Source of the DNA: Mesaphorura yosii
Taxonomy: Eukaryota; Arthropoda; Collembola; Poduromorpha; Tullbergiidae
DNA length: 62,284 nucleotides
NCBI GenBank assembly: GCA_009869945.1
Contig: WIXG01000408.1
Coordinates: forward strand, 1-62,284
Reading direction: 5' to 3'
The first letter of the stretch is position 1, and the number at the start of each line of letters is the position of its first letter. The notes below the pieces were generated by a model that was given only the letters and a program-made list of their open reading frames with translations, did no database searches and was not told the origin of the DNA. Positions 25,204-36,746 of the stretch are shown piece after piece. A program made the translations under genes and the position numbers.

Positions 25204-26089
25204 ATATGGCAAATATGAACACCAAGGCATGACCGGTAAAACCAATTTGTGAAATCGCTAATTTTGCCCAGAAAGGGTAATCATAACGCGTTTTTGTACA
25301 ATTATTAGGAGCACGAATCCGAATAATCTGACGACTGCGTCTTCGTTACGCGACTGAAAGGTGACTTGTAGGGAGCACATACTACTGGCTAGCTTCAGCT
25401 GGGAGTATGAGTCGGGTAATTTTAGGAAAGGTCAGGAGTTCGAGTTATTGCAAGAAAAATTCGATTTTATGCACATTTGTTTTTCCGTTTGTTTCATTAT
25501 TATGATCATGCCTGACTATTAATTGATGTGTAATAATAAAGCTACGGGCGTACAAACAATACAATACATTCAGTATATAGTTTTTTAATTTGTCCATTCC
25601 TGTAGTCGAGTGTGAATTATCTTAGAGGTTTTCCAATGTACCAGGCTTGGGGAAAGTAGATGAAGGTGTTCGGGACTAATGTGAAGCGTATAATACAAGG
25701 GTTTCGGCAATTTAAACTTGGAACCGGGGAACATTTGAGCAGTTTTTTGGTTTTGAGGTGTTCACTGCTCGGCTTTTAAAGTTTATTTAGTTTTGATACT
25801 AGGATACGCTAGGGTCAATTATGGTGTATCAGAGTATTTACGCTCATTATCACTACACCGTGTTCTAGCGTCGCGTTCTTAAAGTCTTGTGATCATTCTT
25901 TATTGGAAAAAATGTGAAAGGAGTCCCGGTTGGTGATCGGAATGCAACGTACAAAAGAATATTTATCTGATAGTAATGATCTGAAGGAGTGGTCGCTTGT
26001 TCTTTTGGGTTCGGTCCTGTCCGGTACGTCCCTCAAACAGAAGAGTAAGAGAATTTACCAAAAAGAAGACAAAAAGTGAATCAATAAGA
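25204..26089. other. 3'UTR and spacer before the zinc-finger gene
   Basis: Non-coding. An AATAAA at 25535-25540 is a candidate poly(A) signal for the 24.6 kb gene. The right part should be the promoter and 5'UTR of the C2H2 gene; the frame from 25997 has no ATG before 26090. Confidence 0.45.
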
Positions 26090-27839
26090 ATGCCAAAGTG
26101 GCTACGATCTGGGCAGGACAATGGAAGGAGTGCAGGAAGCGCTGGTGGAGGCCGGCAGGATCGGCCTAGCTCAAGACTTGTACCTACATCACCATCACCG
26201 TCGTTAGAAAGAAGAACCGCAGTTTTAGAAGAAGGAATGGAGATATCTGATGTACGGCTCGATGTGATGGGGTATCAAATCAAAGTTTTGTTGGCTCAAA
26301 TAAGCATAATCAACGAGTGGATAAATAAGAAATTTGGTGAGAACTTTTGTTAAATATTGGATACGTTCCCATTAACACTTCATGCTGTATACGATTTCTC
26401 ACTTTTTCAAGGTGTTTCATTAATTGATGAAGAATCTCAACATTTTATGAACACTCACGGAGACATCGATGAAATTGAGGAGATAGTGGCGAGCTTACGA
26501 CAGAAAGTACCACCAGAAATCCCTAATTTAGCATGCAGTGGCGGTAAAACTCGGGAAACGCAGACAGAAGTTTTTGTACCCGCTTGTACTGCGACCGTAA
26601 CCGACCCAAGAGCAGGGTCTACAGATGCGGAAGTGTGCGACGAAGACAAGAGCGAAAACATCGAAAATAATGCACCTGAACAGCAGCGAAGAGTTGTTGT
26701 GGTCAATACCGATGAAAGCAGTTCTGACTGTTCCGATAGTGAAGTGCTTCAACAGTCCGAAGACGACGGCATAGGTACAGTTTACAATACGGACAACTCT
26801 CCAGAGATGCATTTCCTCAATACAAAATTCTACTTCAGTCCTAACTTCTTGGCAATCATTTTAGATTCCGATGTGTCTGACTTAATGATTGAAGTAATTC
26901 TTGGGAAATCAGTCACAGACGTTGGCAAAGAAAAGCTGAAACGATTTTATAGCACGATGGAAATGGAAGAAGCTGTTCCAAGTGGAGGTAAGGAGCCACA
27001 GATCGAATAGAGGTGTTGTGGAAAATTTATTGGTTAGGCCATTTTAACCGTTTTCTTGGTTTTAGGTCGAAGGTGTCCTGTTGAACCTTTGCCTCATAAC
27101 GATGGTCAACCAGGCCAACCTGTCTCCAGCTCGAAGTTGCCCACAAAAGCAGCAAAAAAATCTTTTCTCGGGAGCGAACCCGAAGCTCGTCCGAAACTTC
27201 GAAAAAGGAAACAAAGAGCGAAACGTTCCCATTCTGGAGAGCACTTGCGTGTAGTGAAGTCGGACGTGAATAATCAAGATGGGAATAGCACTCGTCGTTC
27301 AGGTCAAATTGCACCGAAACGCTCTGTCAGCGATTTGAGTACACAACCCTACTCCCAAGCATCCCAACGAAAGTCTCGCCGCCGGCGCGCAAGAAGGCCC
27401 AGTATAGTTTGGCGCAATAAAAAGAATGCCACTAAGAAACTATTCAACTGCAAATACTGCCATACAAGATTTTCTCAACTTTGGGGGTTATGGTGCCATG
27501 TCGAATCACGGCACAACAAACCCAAGATGTTCAAATGCTCATTTTGTCAATGCGAATTTCCAAACAAAACCGAAATATGTTCACATGTATTGAAAGTCCA
27601 TCGTAAGAGAAGGGTTCAACTTCGACCATCAAAGCGAAAGCGCATCGACGGTTTAAAAAATCCGACATTGAAGAGGAACAACAATTGCCTTGCAATAAAG
27701 ACAAGGATAGATCTTGGTAAGTCAGTTAGACTTGCTGTTGAATGAGTTTCAGGTAAATCGGTTGACTAATTTGTTTCATTCTTGTGTTTCAGTTCGGACA
27801 GACAGCGACCGTACCGCAAAACAAAACACAAGGTTCTGA
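26090..27839 (+). CDS. C2H2 zinc-finger protein with two fingers
   Basis: Four exons join in frame (26090-26336, 26412-26987, 27066-27716, 27793-27839), all with GT-AG introns of about 75 bp, giving 506 codons. The N-terminal part begins MPKWLRSGQD and has a short helical region. The middle is acidic and Ser/Asp-rich, for example TDESSSDCSDSE. The third exon is very basic (KSRRRRARRPS) and ends with two classical C2H2 fingers at about 27444-27605: CKYC...H...H and CSFC...H...H. The fingers sit near residues 400-455. It is probably a nuclear nucleic-acid-binding protein; target and function are unknown, and no named orthologue is recognised. The start is the first ATG in the frame. Confidence 0.8.
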
Positions 27840-28461
27840 ATTCTTCTAGTTGGTGTACTTTCGCATAGAGCAGGAGCAAGAATTACGAACTTTACAAGAA
27901 ATACTGAGCGGCCAGTGATCTCACATTTGATCGAAAAATGAAAACTAATGACGAAAAATGAATATGTTAGCTTTCACTTGTTTGCTATCTTATTGTTACA
28001 CAGTGACGGGTATTTTAATTTTTAACTTTATGTACTTTGTGTAATTCCCTCCACTTTCTCATTGTTCTTCCCATTACTCATGTGTTACTCCATTGCCAGT
28101 TATCAGAGCCGGAGTTCACAGGCTTACATAATAAGGCGTTGAAGTGAAATTCAACTGTGAACCTTTGGTCAAACCGGTATTAATAGAACTCTAATATAAG
28201 AAAAAAATGCCGAATTTACATTTCTACACAATACGAATTGCAAGCGGGCATTGTTTTTGTATGTTGAGACAATAAAACTTTCACTAACATTTGAGCGATG
28301 TGAGTGTTCACTTTATAAAACGGCCTAGCAGCTCGTGAGTCTGGCCATTGCTCGGAGGAGGCTACTGTTAGATTTAAACTTGTACTTCACCCAACGCACG
28401 AATCAGTTGGACATTTCTGTATTGGCAGGCGACAACGGAGCGGACACATCTGCAAGCAAGA
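27840..28461. other. 3'UTR of the zinc-finger gene and promoter of the next gene
   Basis: Non-coding. AATAAA at 28271-28276 is a candidate poly(A) signal about 430 bp after the zinc-finger stop. It is followed at once by the TATA box of the next gene, so the two transcription units are very close. Confidence 0.5.
28314..28319 (+). promoter_or_regulatory. TATA box
   Basis: TATAAA about 150 bp upstream of the ATG of the secreted protein gene at 28462; transcription would start near 28345. Confidence 0.45.
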
Positions 28462-30459
28462 ATGAAGAAAGTAAGACTTTGTCACTATTACCTAAGCGAT
28501 TAGGGTTAAAATATTCTAGTAAATCAGTAACCCATCTTGATCTTTGTATTTCAGATTATACTGTTACTGTCGCTGCTTTGTCTGGGACGCGTGGAAAGCA
28601 CAACCACGCTGAAGTCACCACCACAAGAAAACTTGAAAGAAATTGGCCAGAGAATTGACAGTGAAGAGTATGTTGATGATTCAGAAGAGGAAGACACAGA
28701 CTACGTTTATTACGACGAGGAAGATGAACAAGAAGTAGAAAATAGCGTAGATTTGGAACTTGAGGAGCCGAACATGTCATCAAATGACACGTCAAGGATC
28801 TTCAGACTTCGACAAAAAAGAAGACGGAGACGTAAACCTCGGAGGGGACGGAAGCCATGGAGAGGCCGAGGCCGCCGCCAGCGGAGACCGCCTCCACTAC
28901 TCAGACCTTTTGGTTATGGCGGCAAATTAAAATCCCCAAAGCCGACTGAAGAAAGTGAAGAACAACCGGTGAAGCATGGCAATCTAATCAACTACGCCGA
29001 GCCTATTGGACCCTTCTACTCTGAGACCAGCCATATTCCCTTGCCTGAAACTCCTGTCTTGTTGGCGATATATCCAAAGAAGAGAAAATCGCGATCTGGG
29101 TCTCCTGAGCGCAAACTAGAATTTAGAACAGAGGCACCTCCGACCGTGAGACCAACCACGACAACGACTACGCGGAAACCAGATGTCATTCATCATTATC
29201 ATCATTCGTCGACCAATGCGCCTCAGCCATTACAGCAGACGTTTAATATCGCGTTGCCCCAAATGCAGGTGCAGCCACAACCGATTGTGATACAACAGCA
29301 AGGATCTCCGACAAAGGCTCCTAGCCAAACAAAAATATCTGTAAGTGCGTTTGTAAAAGAAATACAGCCACGGCCACTGCAACACTCTGCATCGTGGACT
29401 ACTCCAAGGCCAGTTTATGGCGCTCCAGCTGCTTCTCCCAACTATCAGTACGGAACTCCAAACTCTGCGGCCATTAGGCGCTGTGCCACTTGGACTCCAT
29501 TTTTCTACAAAAATCTTCGGGAGAATCGTGGTTCGCATTACTTCGGACGGCGTATCGATTCCGTGGATGACCAGAAATCTTGTCAGTACCAAAATTCTGC
29601 TTCGAATTCCATCAACAAGAATAGTTGGCAAGTTCCATGGAGCAGCAGCAGCAGTAATTACGGAGCGCCAGCGCCTGTTAAGCAGATTGGACCAGCTTAT
29701 TCCAATAATTTTAATCAGGCCAGCGTCAGTAACAATCCGAACGTGGTTTCAACCATCACCAAATACTACCCGACAGCGCATTTTCAAAACCCAGTCACCA
29801 CGAGTACCAGCACAAGCACGTTCCAAATCACGCCATCACAAGCGTACGAGATTTCACAGAATCTCTACGAGTCATTCAAGCAAAAGTTGCTTCAGGAGCA
29901 GCAACAGCAGCAGTTGTCCGTAAACGGGGGACAACCATTGCCGTTCGCTGATACCACTCAAAGCGGAATTAGCAACAGCGCGAGTACATTTATCAACGAC
30001 TTGCCCAACAACGTAAATAATGAAGCCGAGGTCCAAAGTCAAGGTCAAAGCCAGGGTTCACCTGACTTTGAACAGCAGTCAGCCGTCTCAGTTCCCATTA
30101 CTCAAAATTTGAAACCGCCAAAGGAATCATACAACTACCTCACATTCCAAAACAACCAGCTTCCATCAGAAGATTATGAATTTCCCGTATCTGAGGAGCA
30201 AGTAGAAGAGTTCAACCTGCCTCCAAAAAAGAAAAAGAAGCGGATTCCAGTGAAGAACAAGACCAAAGTTAAGCAGAAAAAGAAGAAGAAGGAGAAGTTT
30301 CAGATAGAGACGAGCAAATTGGTTCCTGATATTTTCAACGCTGTCAAAAGTGATTTGGACGCTGTTCCTATTCGAATTTTCAACAACCTGTTTCCGAAGA
30401 TATTCGTAAGCAAAACCAAGAATGGTGGAAAGGACATTGAATTCACAATTGGAAAGTAA
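28462..30459 (+). CDS. Secreted low-complexity Pro/Gln/Arg/Lys-rich protein
   Basis: Two exons. MKK is encoded at 28462-28470, and the rest of the signal peptide (IILLLSLLCLGRVEST) follows the intron, in 28555-30459. Total 637 residues. After the signal come an acidic Tyr-containing stretch (about 28660-28770), a strongly basic Arg-rich block (28809-28890), a Pro/Thr linker, and Gln/Pro-rich and YGAPA-containing segments. Near the end is a Lys block (30220-30297), and the last 50 residues look like a folded tail (VPDIFNAVKSDLD...). The composition suggests an extracellular-matrix or cuticle-type protein. No family is recognised. The part at about 29461-29635 differs in composition (Cys, Trp and charged residues between two YGAPA segments). 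Confidence 0.75.
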
Positions 30460-30785
30460 TTGACACTAATATCCATGCTTGGTTCGTCTTTTACTACAAC
30501 GTCGCAACACGCATAAAGTAAAAAGGACCTTACGAATTAAAACTCTTTCCATTTGTAATGCTCATATTGTCGTTTTGATTTAACAGCTTAACCACATAGT
30601 TAAATCCAAAAGCCTCAGCCACAAAGTTGCTGAGTTAAGTGGACTGAAATACTCTACGAAATTTGATTTGATGCTAGTTAATTAGCTCGTTCACAAGTTT
30701 CGAGTCATTCGTCAAGTTATTTGTTATTTCACTCCAAGCGAGGTTGAGACTCTGAGCCTTGAGCTTCAATCACTTCCGTAAGAAA

Positions 30786-31187
30786 ATGGTTCACAAACTT
30801 CTACTGTTGCTGTTAATTTTATCTGGGTATTACAATGCACGTACAAATGCTGGAGAATCGTCTGTGGATTGTGGACGAGCAGAAGATTTCGAGCTACTGG
30901 GGAAGAATCTGGCCCAGGAAGGTCCCAACGATCCTGACTCACGTAATGTTGAAGAAAAGTGGGAAGAGCAGACAGAAAGAGCCTGGGAGGCCGAATTTGG
31001 ACATCATTCCATGGTCAAAGCTTTGTACCAGGATGACATTCTTTCGTGTCTGAAAATATTCTATGACGCCTACGCAAGCTCGCTGCAATCCTCAAACTTC
31101 CCGAGAAGCGAAGTGCGAACATGGCTGGAGTGGTTGAACGACAATACAGATCTGGGGCAATTATTTCCTGTTGAAATAATTGTGTAA
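30786..31187 (+). CDS. Small secreted protein of unknown function
   Basis: Single-exon frame of 133 residues. The start ATG at 30786 gives a strong signal peptide (MVHKLLLLLLILSGYYNART). The mature part is acidic, has only two cysteines (SVDCGRAED and SCLKIF), and contains a Trp-rich helical segment (WEEQTERAWEAEF) and WLEWLNDN. AATAAA lies 33 bp after the stop. It matches nothing I know by name. Confidence 0.65.
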   Translation: MVHKLLLLLLILSGYYNARTNAGESSVDCGRAEDFELLGKNLAQEGPNDPDSRNVEEKWEEQTERAWEAEFGHHSMVKALYQDDILSCLKIFYDAYASSLQSSNFPRSEVRTWLEWLNDNTDLGQLFPVEIIV

Positions 31188-31624
31188 CAAGTTTACTAAG
31201 CTATATTCGATATTTGTAGAAATAAAAGAAATGTGACCTTTGGACAATATTGATTTATACATGAATTCCTGATGGCTCATGGCTTTCATGGCATGGATAA
31301 TGCACTAATAATGAATTTCTTTGTGGACTCTGGCTACTTTACGCATTAATCTCTCATTTGTCCGGGACCTTTGTTTATGTTTCGAAAAATCCATTAACGT
31401 CTAATGCACATTTCTGATGGCCTTAATACCAACTCACTTCTATTAAAGCATTTAGGAATCAACCAGCGTGGTATTTTTCCAGACTGAAGTATACGCAGAC
31501 CAATTCAAAGGTGGGAAGGGAGACGTTGAGAGTCCGTTTCGTGTCCGGAAGGCATCTTCAGGCGTCTTTGATCCTTATTTAAGTTATTACAGAATTATTT
31601 CAGAGACAAAATTCAAGATTAGGC
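31188..31624. other. Spacer between secreted-protein gene and chemoreceptor-like gene 1
   Basis: Contains the poly(A) signal AATAAA at 31221-31226 and the promoter region of the next gene. No other feature seen. A 171-codon open frame starting at 31468 in another frame overlaps the receptor exon and is treated as a shadow. Confidence 0.5.
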
Positions 31625-32892
31625 ATGATATCAGCACTTTCTTTACGTCTTTTTGTCCTCAGTGTGCGCATTGCTCATACCCTCAAAATCATCCCCTGCT
31701 ACTGGAACAAGCAAGAGAAGAAATTACTTCTCGTCACATCGAAGTGGGACATCTGGACAAACGGTCTCATGACCTTACTGATCTGGGTCCATCAGTGTTT
31801 TGTGACAGTGCGCTATGTTCAGCTCATGTTTGTGCCAGATGTGCGCCCCAGAAATTACGTGCTGCAGGCGATTTACACCTTCTTGTTTCTCCTTTTCTCT
31901 GTCTTGCTGTTGGCGGCCATTCAAATGAAGCAAAGAATTGTGGTGTACGTCAACCATTTTCTTGGGTTCTTTTTCGAGGCTGAAGGTGGGCAAAATTAAT
32001 TTCAAAAGGCACGAGGAACGAAATACGCCATAAAACTTAAATGCGACTTCTCGTTTCAGCGAGGTACTTGAAGATAGGCAGGCAAGAGGACAAGTATCCC
32101 ATTGCCCTGTCCGGGAGCGACATGCTGGCTCTGCTAATGTGCTTGGGCGGAATATTCTGCCCCTTTTTCTCCTTGGCGTTTTATTGGAATCTTCCTAAAG
32201 CACACATTTATCTCACATCAATACTTCCAGAAGAATGGTTCACTGTCGACACAGTTCTCCTGCTTGCGTTTCTTGAATATTTCTTCGCACTGGAGTATTG
32301 GTGTTTGGCACAGACCCTTGTGACTGGTGGACTGATCTTGGTACCAAACCTGAAATTCTGGGTTGGTGAAATCAAGGCGTGTGGCTCCGGCTTCAAAACC
32401 TCCACAGAATTGCGCCAGCCTGGACACGTTCTCCGTACGTACCGATCCATGCAAATCCTGACAAAGGAGTTGAACGACATGAGCCCGTACTTGATGGTTC
32501 TTTTCCATACAATGGCCATCAATTTAGCTGTTGTTATCACCATATCCATGATTCGGTTCCACTCTTATGTATCATTTGCGGGAAAATTGATGCTTCTGAC
32601 CTTGCTGGTAATGTGCATTGTGTTTCTGGTCTACTGTCATATCATGCTGGGCCAAATCACAAAACTGTCCAAAGCATTCGTAAAGTCATGGTCGTATAAC
32701 CAAGAGCTCAGTACCTTGGACATGAAACAAATGACAAGGTACATTAAATCATGTCCTGTGTTGAGGTTTGAAATTGGCAAATATGGACATTTCGAACGAA
32801 GAGGCGCATTAAGACAGATTGGTCGCATTGCGCTGTATACTGTGAAAGGTAGCCTGATTTTAACCCAAGTTCACATGCGAGGTCGTTTATGA
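31625..32892 (+). CDS. Chemoreceptor-like seven-pass membrane protein 1
   Basis: Two exons (31625-31985 and 32060-32892) joined in phase 1 give 397 residues. Hydrophobic segments throughout predict about seven membrane passes, for example LFLLFSVLLLAAI, MLALLMCLGGIFCPFFSLAF and LMLLTLLVMCIVFLVYC. It is a paralogue of the gene at 33474. Both begin MIS(A/E)LSLRLF and share WN(K/Y), LVPN..FW(V/I)G, G(Q)I.KLS and a C-terminal SC....(E)I...GHFE...LRQ(I/V)GRI. Tandem divergent multi-pass proteins like this are typical of arthropod gustatory-receptor expansions. The exact family cannot be proven by eye, because the classical insect Gr TYhhhhhQF tail is not seen. AATAAA lies at 32975-32980. Confidence 0.75.
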
Positions 32893-33473
32893 AATGTTGT
32901 ATTCCAAAATCCGCTAATCTGTATTCTGTCTACACCTGAAGAAGAGTGAAGTGGTCACCCGATAGCTTGTGTTAAATAAAAGAGTGGTTTTATGTTAATG
33001 ATTGCCCATGCATCCCGTCTAAACAATGGAGAAAAAAATGTGAAAGTACTGCTAATATACTAAATCATAGGTGGTGGCACGTAGACCTTCATTCCTTTAC
33101 ACACGTAATTCCAATTTTGCAATATGCATCATCAACTTACATTTGAACCTCTTTGCCCCTTGACAGAATAAATGATTTCTGCCTGTTTTGTAAATACGAT
33201 TTTTCATTAATGTTCGGAAAATGGTAATCATGTTTACGATGTCGGGTATAAATTGTGGTCTTGTACGATTAGCTGCTCGCTTGAGCTTATTGATTACATG
33301 TTTTCATGTAGAATTCAATTATCCTACACATGCCCATGTTGCTTATGCATGAGCAACATGGGACGGTCGACCGGTTTAAATAGTACAAATTGCCCCCCTT
33401 ACACTTAAGTTATGAGGCATTTGTGTCAGATTTACGAGGCATCTTGGTGACCGGAAAAACTTGTGGTCCTACA
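32893..33473. other. Spacer between the two chemoreceptor-like genes
   Basis: Holds the poly(A) signal of gene 1 (32975-32980) and the promoter of gene 2. A TTTAAATAG motif at about 33375-33383 is a weak TATA-like candidate. Nothing else recognised. Confidence 0.45.
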
Positions 33474-34805
33474 ATGATTTCTGAACTTAGTCTAAGGCTA
33501 TTCCGCGTATCGTTGCATTGCGGTTACTGCGTGAAAGTGTCTCCGTACTGCTGGAATTACAAGGAGAATCGGATGTCGTTGGCCACGGCCAAGTCTCATC
33601 TGAGAGCTTGTTACTTCACCTGGACTTCCGTATGGCTTCATCAAGTAGTCATCACAATCAGATACCTTCAGTCGTTCTCAGATCCGGCAGTGGAGCCCAG
33701 AATTCTCTTCCTTGTGGGAATGTACTGCTTGATCTACTTTTTGTTTTCAATGATGGTGTTTGTGCTTGCTATTCGACAATCTACAATACTGGAATTGGCT
33801 CAGCAGTTTCTGGCGTTCTTTCAACAGTGCGACAGATTGTACATCAAGTGTGAACTGCCACGACCGGATTGGCAGTTGAAGCTCCAGACAACTTTTCTCT
33901 ATATGACTACGAGATATCCACTCGGGTGCCCAAATAATGTTCAAAAATTGGGAATTTTTCTGTTAACGTTAAACTTTTCCGAATTGGTCGAGCTGCTAAT
34001 GCTTTTGGGCGTCATTTTAGTCCCATTTATGATGACGACAGTTTATTCGGTGAAGCCAACAGTGTACATATTCGTCGCATCTCTTCTTCCACTGCAATCG
34101 ACATATTCACCATTTCTAATTGTTTTGGGTGCATTTTCCGTGTACTACTTCACATTACTGCTTTGGGTGTTACTCGCACTCGTCTTGAATGGTGGCATGA
34201 TTCTTGTTCCTAATTTTATCTTTTGGATTGGTGTAATCTCGTAAGCTACTTCTGTCACGCTTTGTTCTAGGCCACTCTCACTTTGGTATTTTCTTCTTTC
34301 TAGAGAGCATAGGGCAGAAATGGACAGAGTAATCAGCGATCAAATTCGTGAGCCTACATGTGCCATGAGCACGTACCGTGCTCTTCAGTTAATTATGAAG
34401 ATTGGAAACTCCGTTTGGCGCGAACTCATGGCCGCAGTTCATGCCATTACCATACTTTTGGCCGTGCTTTCCTGTGTGGTCCTAGTACACTACCACGAGC
34501 ATATTCCATTGCAAAGCATTTGCGCCCTACTCTTAGCTCAAATTCTCTCCACTGGGTTTCTAATTTATGGACATGAGATGTTTGGACAAATATTCAAGCT
34601 ATCGAGGGAGTTTGCCACTTACTGGCTTCAAACTCAACGCTTGAACGAAGGAGATCGAACTCTGATTAAATGTGTAAGGTCTTGCCAAGCAATTAAAGTC
34701 GAAATTAGTAATTTTGGACATTTTGAAAAGAGTGGAATGTTAAAGCAAGTTGGGCGAATCGTCATATTTACTTCTAAAATACTTGTCACATTGAAGTTCA
34801 AATAA
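33474..34805 (+). CDS. Chemoreceptor-like seven-pass membrane protein 2
   Basis: Two exons (33474-34240, 34304-34805) joined in phase 2 give 422 residues. It is a paralogue of the gene at 31625 with the same start (MISELSLRLF), hydrophobic segments and C-terminal signature (FGHFEKSGMLKQVGRI). Its single intron lies after FWIGVIS, whereas the sister gene is uninterrupted there and has its intron earlier (after FFEAE). The stop codon TAA is embedded in an AATAAA (34801-34806), so the poly(A) signal may overlap the end of the coding region. Likely a gustatory-type receptor; ligand unknown. Confidence 0.75.
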
Positions 34806-34920
34806 AGTTAAGCATGGATATCGTATTCAATTTTTTCCAGCATTTTCCATATTGTTCAAAATATCGGAATGATTGATCAAGTGAAAGATTGCATCTGCAA
34901 AAAAAGTGCAAAAACATACT

Positions 34921-34993
34921 TGGAGATGCGGAGTATCGATCTCCGTACCTCTCGCATGCTAAGCGAGCGCTCTACCATCTGAGCTACATCCCC
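34921..34993 (-). tRNA. tRNA-Ala (anticodon AGC)
   Basis: A 73-nt cloverleaf on the minus strand. The 7-bp acceptor stem includes the G3:U70 pair that identifies alanine tRNAs. The D-arm begins TAGCTCAGATGGTAGAGC, the anticodon stem CTCGC/GCGAG encloses loop TTAGCAT (AGC), and the T-stem is CGGAG/CTCCG. There is no intron. It lies between the chemoreceptor pair and XPA. Confidence 0.95.
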
Positions 34994-35416
34994 ATTGCCT
35001 GGTGTAGCTGCAAGAATATGCTGTATTCAAACTTTGCTTAGCGAACCACAAGAATGTTTTTGTATTTTTTCATTTGCTGTTCGCTTGATTGTTGACCTCA
35101 TTTACATTGTTGCATATTGATTTATTGTCGTATTATGATCGACGTACTATTACCCTTTCATGCACGCACGCATTTAATCGGCAATAATAAATGAAAAGCC
35201 CTGATTACAATTTTATTGCGTTCAAAGTCAAACCAGTTCTGTTTCTGGTTGAGATTTTTTTCCATCTCAGAGCAGCTACATATGCAAGAGGTAAGTTCAA
35301 AACGAATCTCCAATTGTGCGGTCACGTCGCATCGAGCGTGGCTGCCGAATCCGGAAGACGGTATTTTAATTTTAGTTTCATGTGGTGGGTGGATAATTTT
35401 TAATTGTTTTTGCAAA
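34994..35416. other. Spacer and 5' region of XPA
   Basis: AT-rich; expected to contain the XPA promoter and 5'UTR. Open frames here are short continuations around the XPA start in other frames and are not supported. Confidence 0.45.
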
Positions 35417-36746
35417 ATGAGCCTGAGTGACAGCGGTGCTTCGCCCAGTGTCGAGTTGGAGCCGTCTGGTAGAAAGGCCGACAGCTCGCAACCGGAGCTT
35501 ACTGATAGTCAACGTGAACGTATAGAGCAAAACAGACGGGAAGCGAAAGCAAGATTATTAGCAAAGAAACAGCAACAACTGAATAACCGGGAAGCTCCAC
35601 CAGAGCCGCCAAGAAAGAGGAAAAGGACGGGTAAGAATCGTTTCTGATAATGAACCAATTCTTGTAAGGCAAAATATCGGCCGGCGTTTCTTACAAAATA
35701 TTTTATCTTTGCAGAGGAAGAGATTCGGCAATTTGAAGATCTGCAAAACGTAGCCAGCACCGGTCAGGTTGTTCGAGTTCATGGAACAAAGTTGATTGAT
35801 ACTGGAGGTGGCTTTTTGCTGGAAGAATCTGATTTACAAGAACAAGTCGAAGCAGAGAAAGTCATCGTCAGAGAACTAGCAGCACTAGTTCCAACTGATT
35901 GCCCGAAATGTGATATTTGTGGACACGACTTCAGCGCGTCATTCTTGCTACAAAACTATGATGAAAATATTTGCGACCGGTGCAGGTATCCTTCAGTTAA
36001 TTTAAAATATAGTTTACTCCTATTTAGTTTCCATATTCCGCACATTAAATTCCATCACCCAAAGTACTGATTTGGTTGAAGGGCCGACATGTGCGCAGAT
36101 TAAAACTCTTTTGGGACGGATTCACTCTGTTTTAATCAGAGCGAATTATCAGAATACAATTGAAACATTTCGAGAAACGTAAATTATTCAGCGAAGTTGA
36201 GTTTCTACATTCTACTTAAATTGTAGGGACCCGGAGCAGGATGGTGCGCATTCCTTTGTCACCCGAACTGATGCAAAACAAGAATACCTGCTGAAAGATG
36301 TAGATCTAGACAAACGGGAACCGCCGTTAAAATTTTTATTAAGACCAAATCCTCACAACTCAAGATGGGGAGATATGAAGCTGTATTTAAGGCTTCAGGT
36401 AAAGAAAATCAATTGCGTTGCTCGATTAATGATTAATTCAGTGGGTACAGTCAATGCAAGTGCTTCGTTTAAACAGATTGAACGACGAGCCATTGAAGTA
36501 TGGGGCTCCCTGGAGGAAATAGAAAAGCAGCTTGCTCAAAGGGAAGAAACGCGTGAGCAAGCAAAAACGAAGAAGTACAATAAAAAGATGAAGGCACTCC
36601 GAATGTCGGCCAGGAGTAGTTTATACACCAAAGATGTAGCCGCTCATCAGCACGTTTGGGGCAGTGAAAGCTACGACGAGGAAGAGGACATGTATTCACA
36701 CACGTGCACTGAATGTGGGCAGACGGAATCATTTGAGAAGCTGTAA
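35417..36746 (+). CDS. Xpa: XPA, DNA damage verification factor of nucleotide excision repair
   Basis: Four exons (35417-35630, 35715-35985, 36227-36398, 36477-36746) join in frame to 308 residues (human XPA 273). The N-terminal part is Gln/Lys-rich (RERIEQNRREAKARLLAKKQ). The zinc finger is C-X2-C-X17-C-X2-C (CDIC ... CDRC, at about residues 142-166), the same spacing as in human XPA. The DNA-binding domain follows (YLLKDVDLDKREPPLKF, NPHNSRWGDMKLYL), with a C-terminal basic helix (KYNKKMKALR) and a HxH...CxxC tail (HQHVWG ... CTECG). XPA verifies damage and scaffolds RPA, TFIIH and ERCC1-XPF. The sequence LQ|IERRAIEVWGS across the last intron fixes that join. AATAAA at 36983-36988. Confidence 0.95.

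Noticed and set aside
29417..29923. 168-codon frame inside the secreted protein exon
   Set aside because: Overlaps the longer frame that continues the signal peptide; low-complexity DNA often leaves other frames open.
31468..31983. 171-codon plus-strand frame overlapping chemoreceptor exon 1
   Set aside because: It lies in a different frame over a clearly membrane-coding exon, has no ATG at its start and resembles no family; treated as a shadow.
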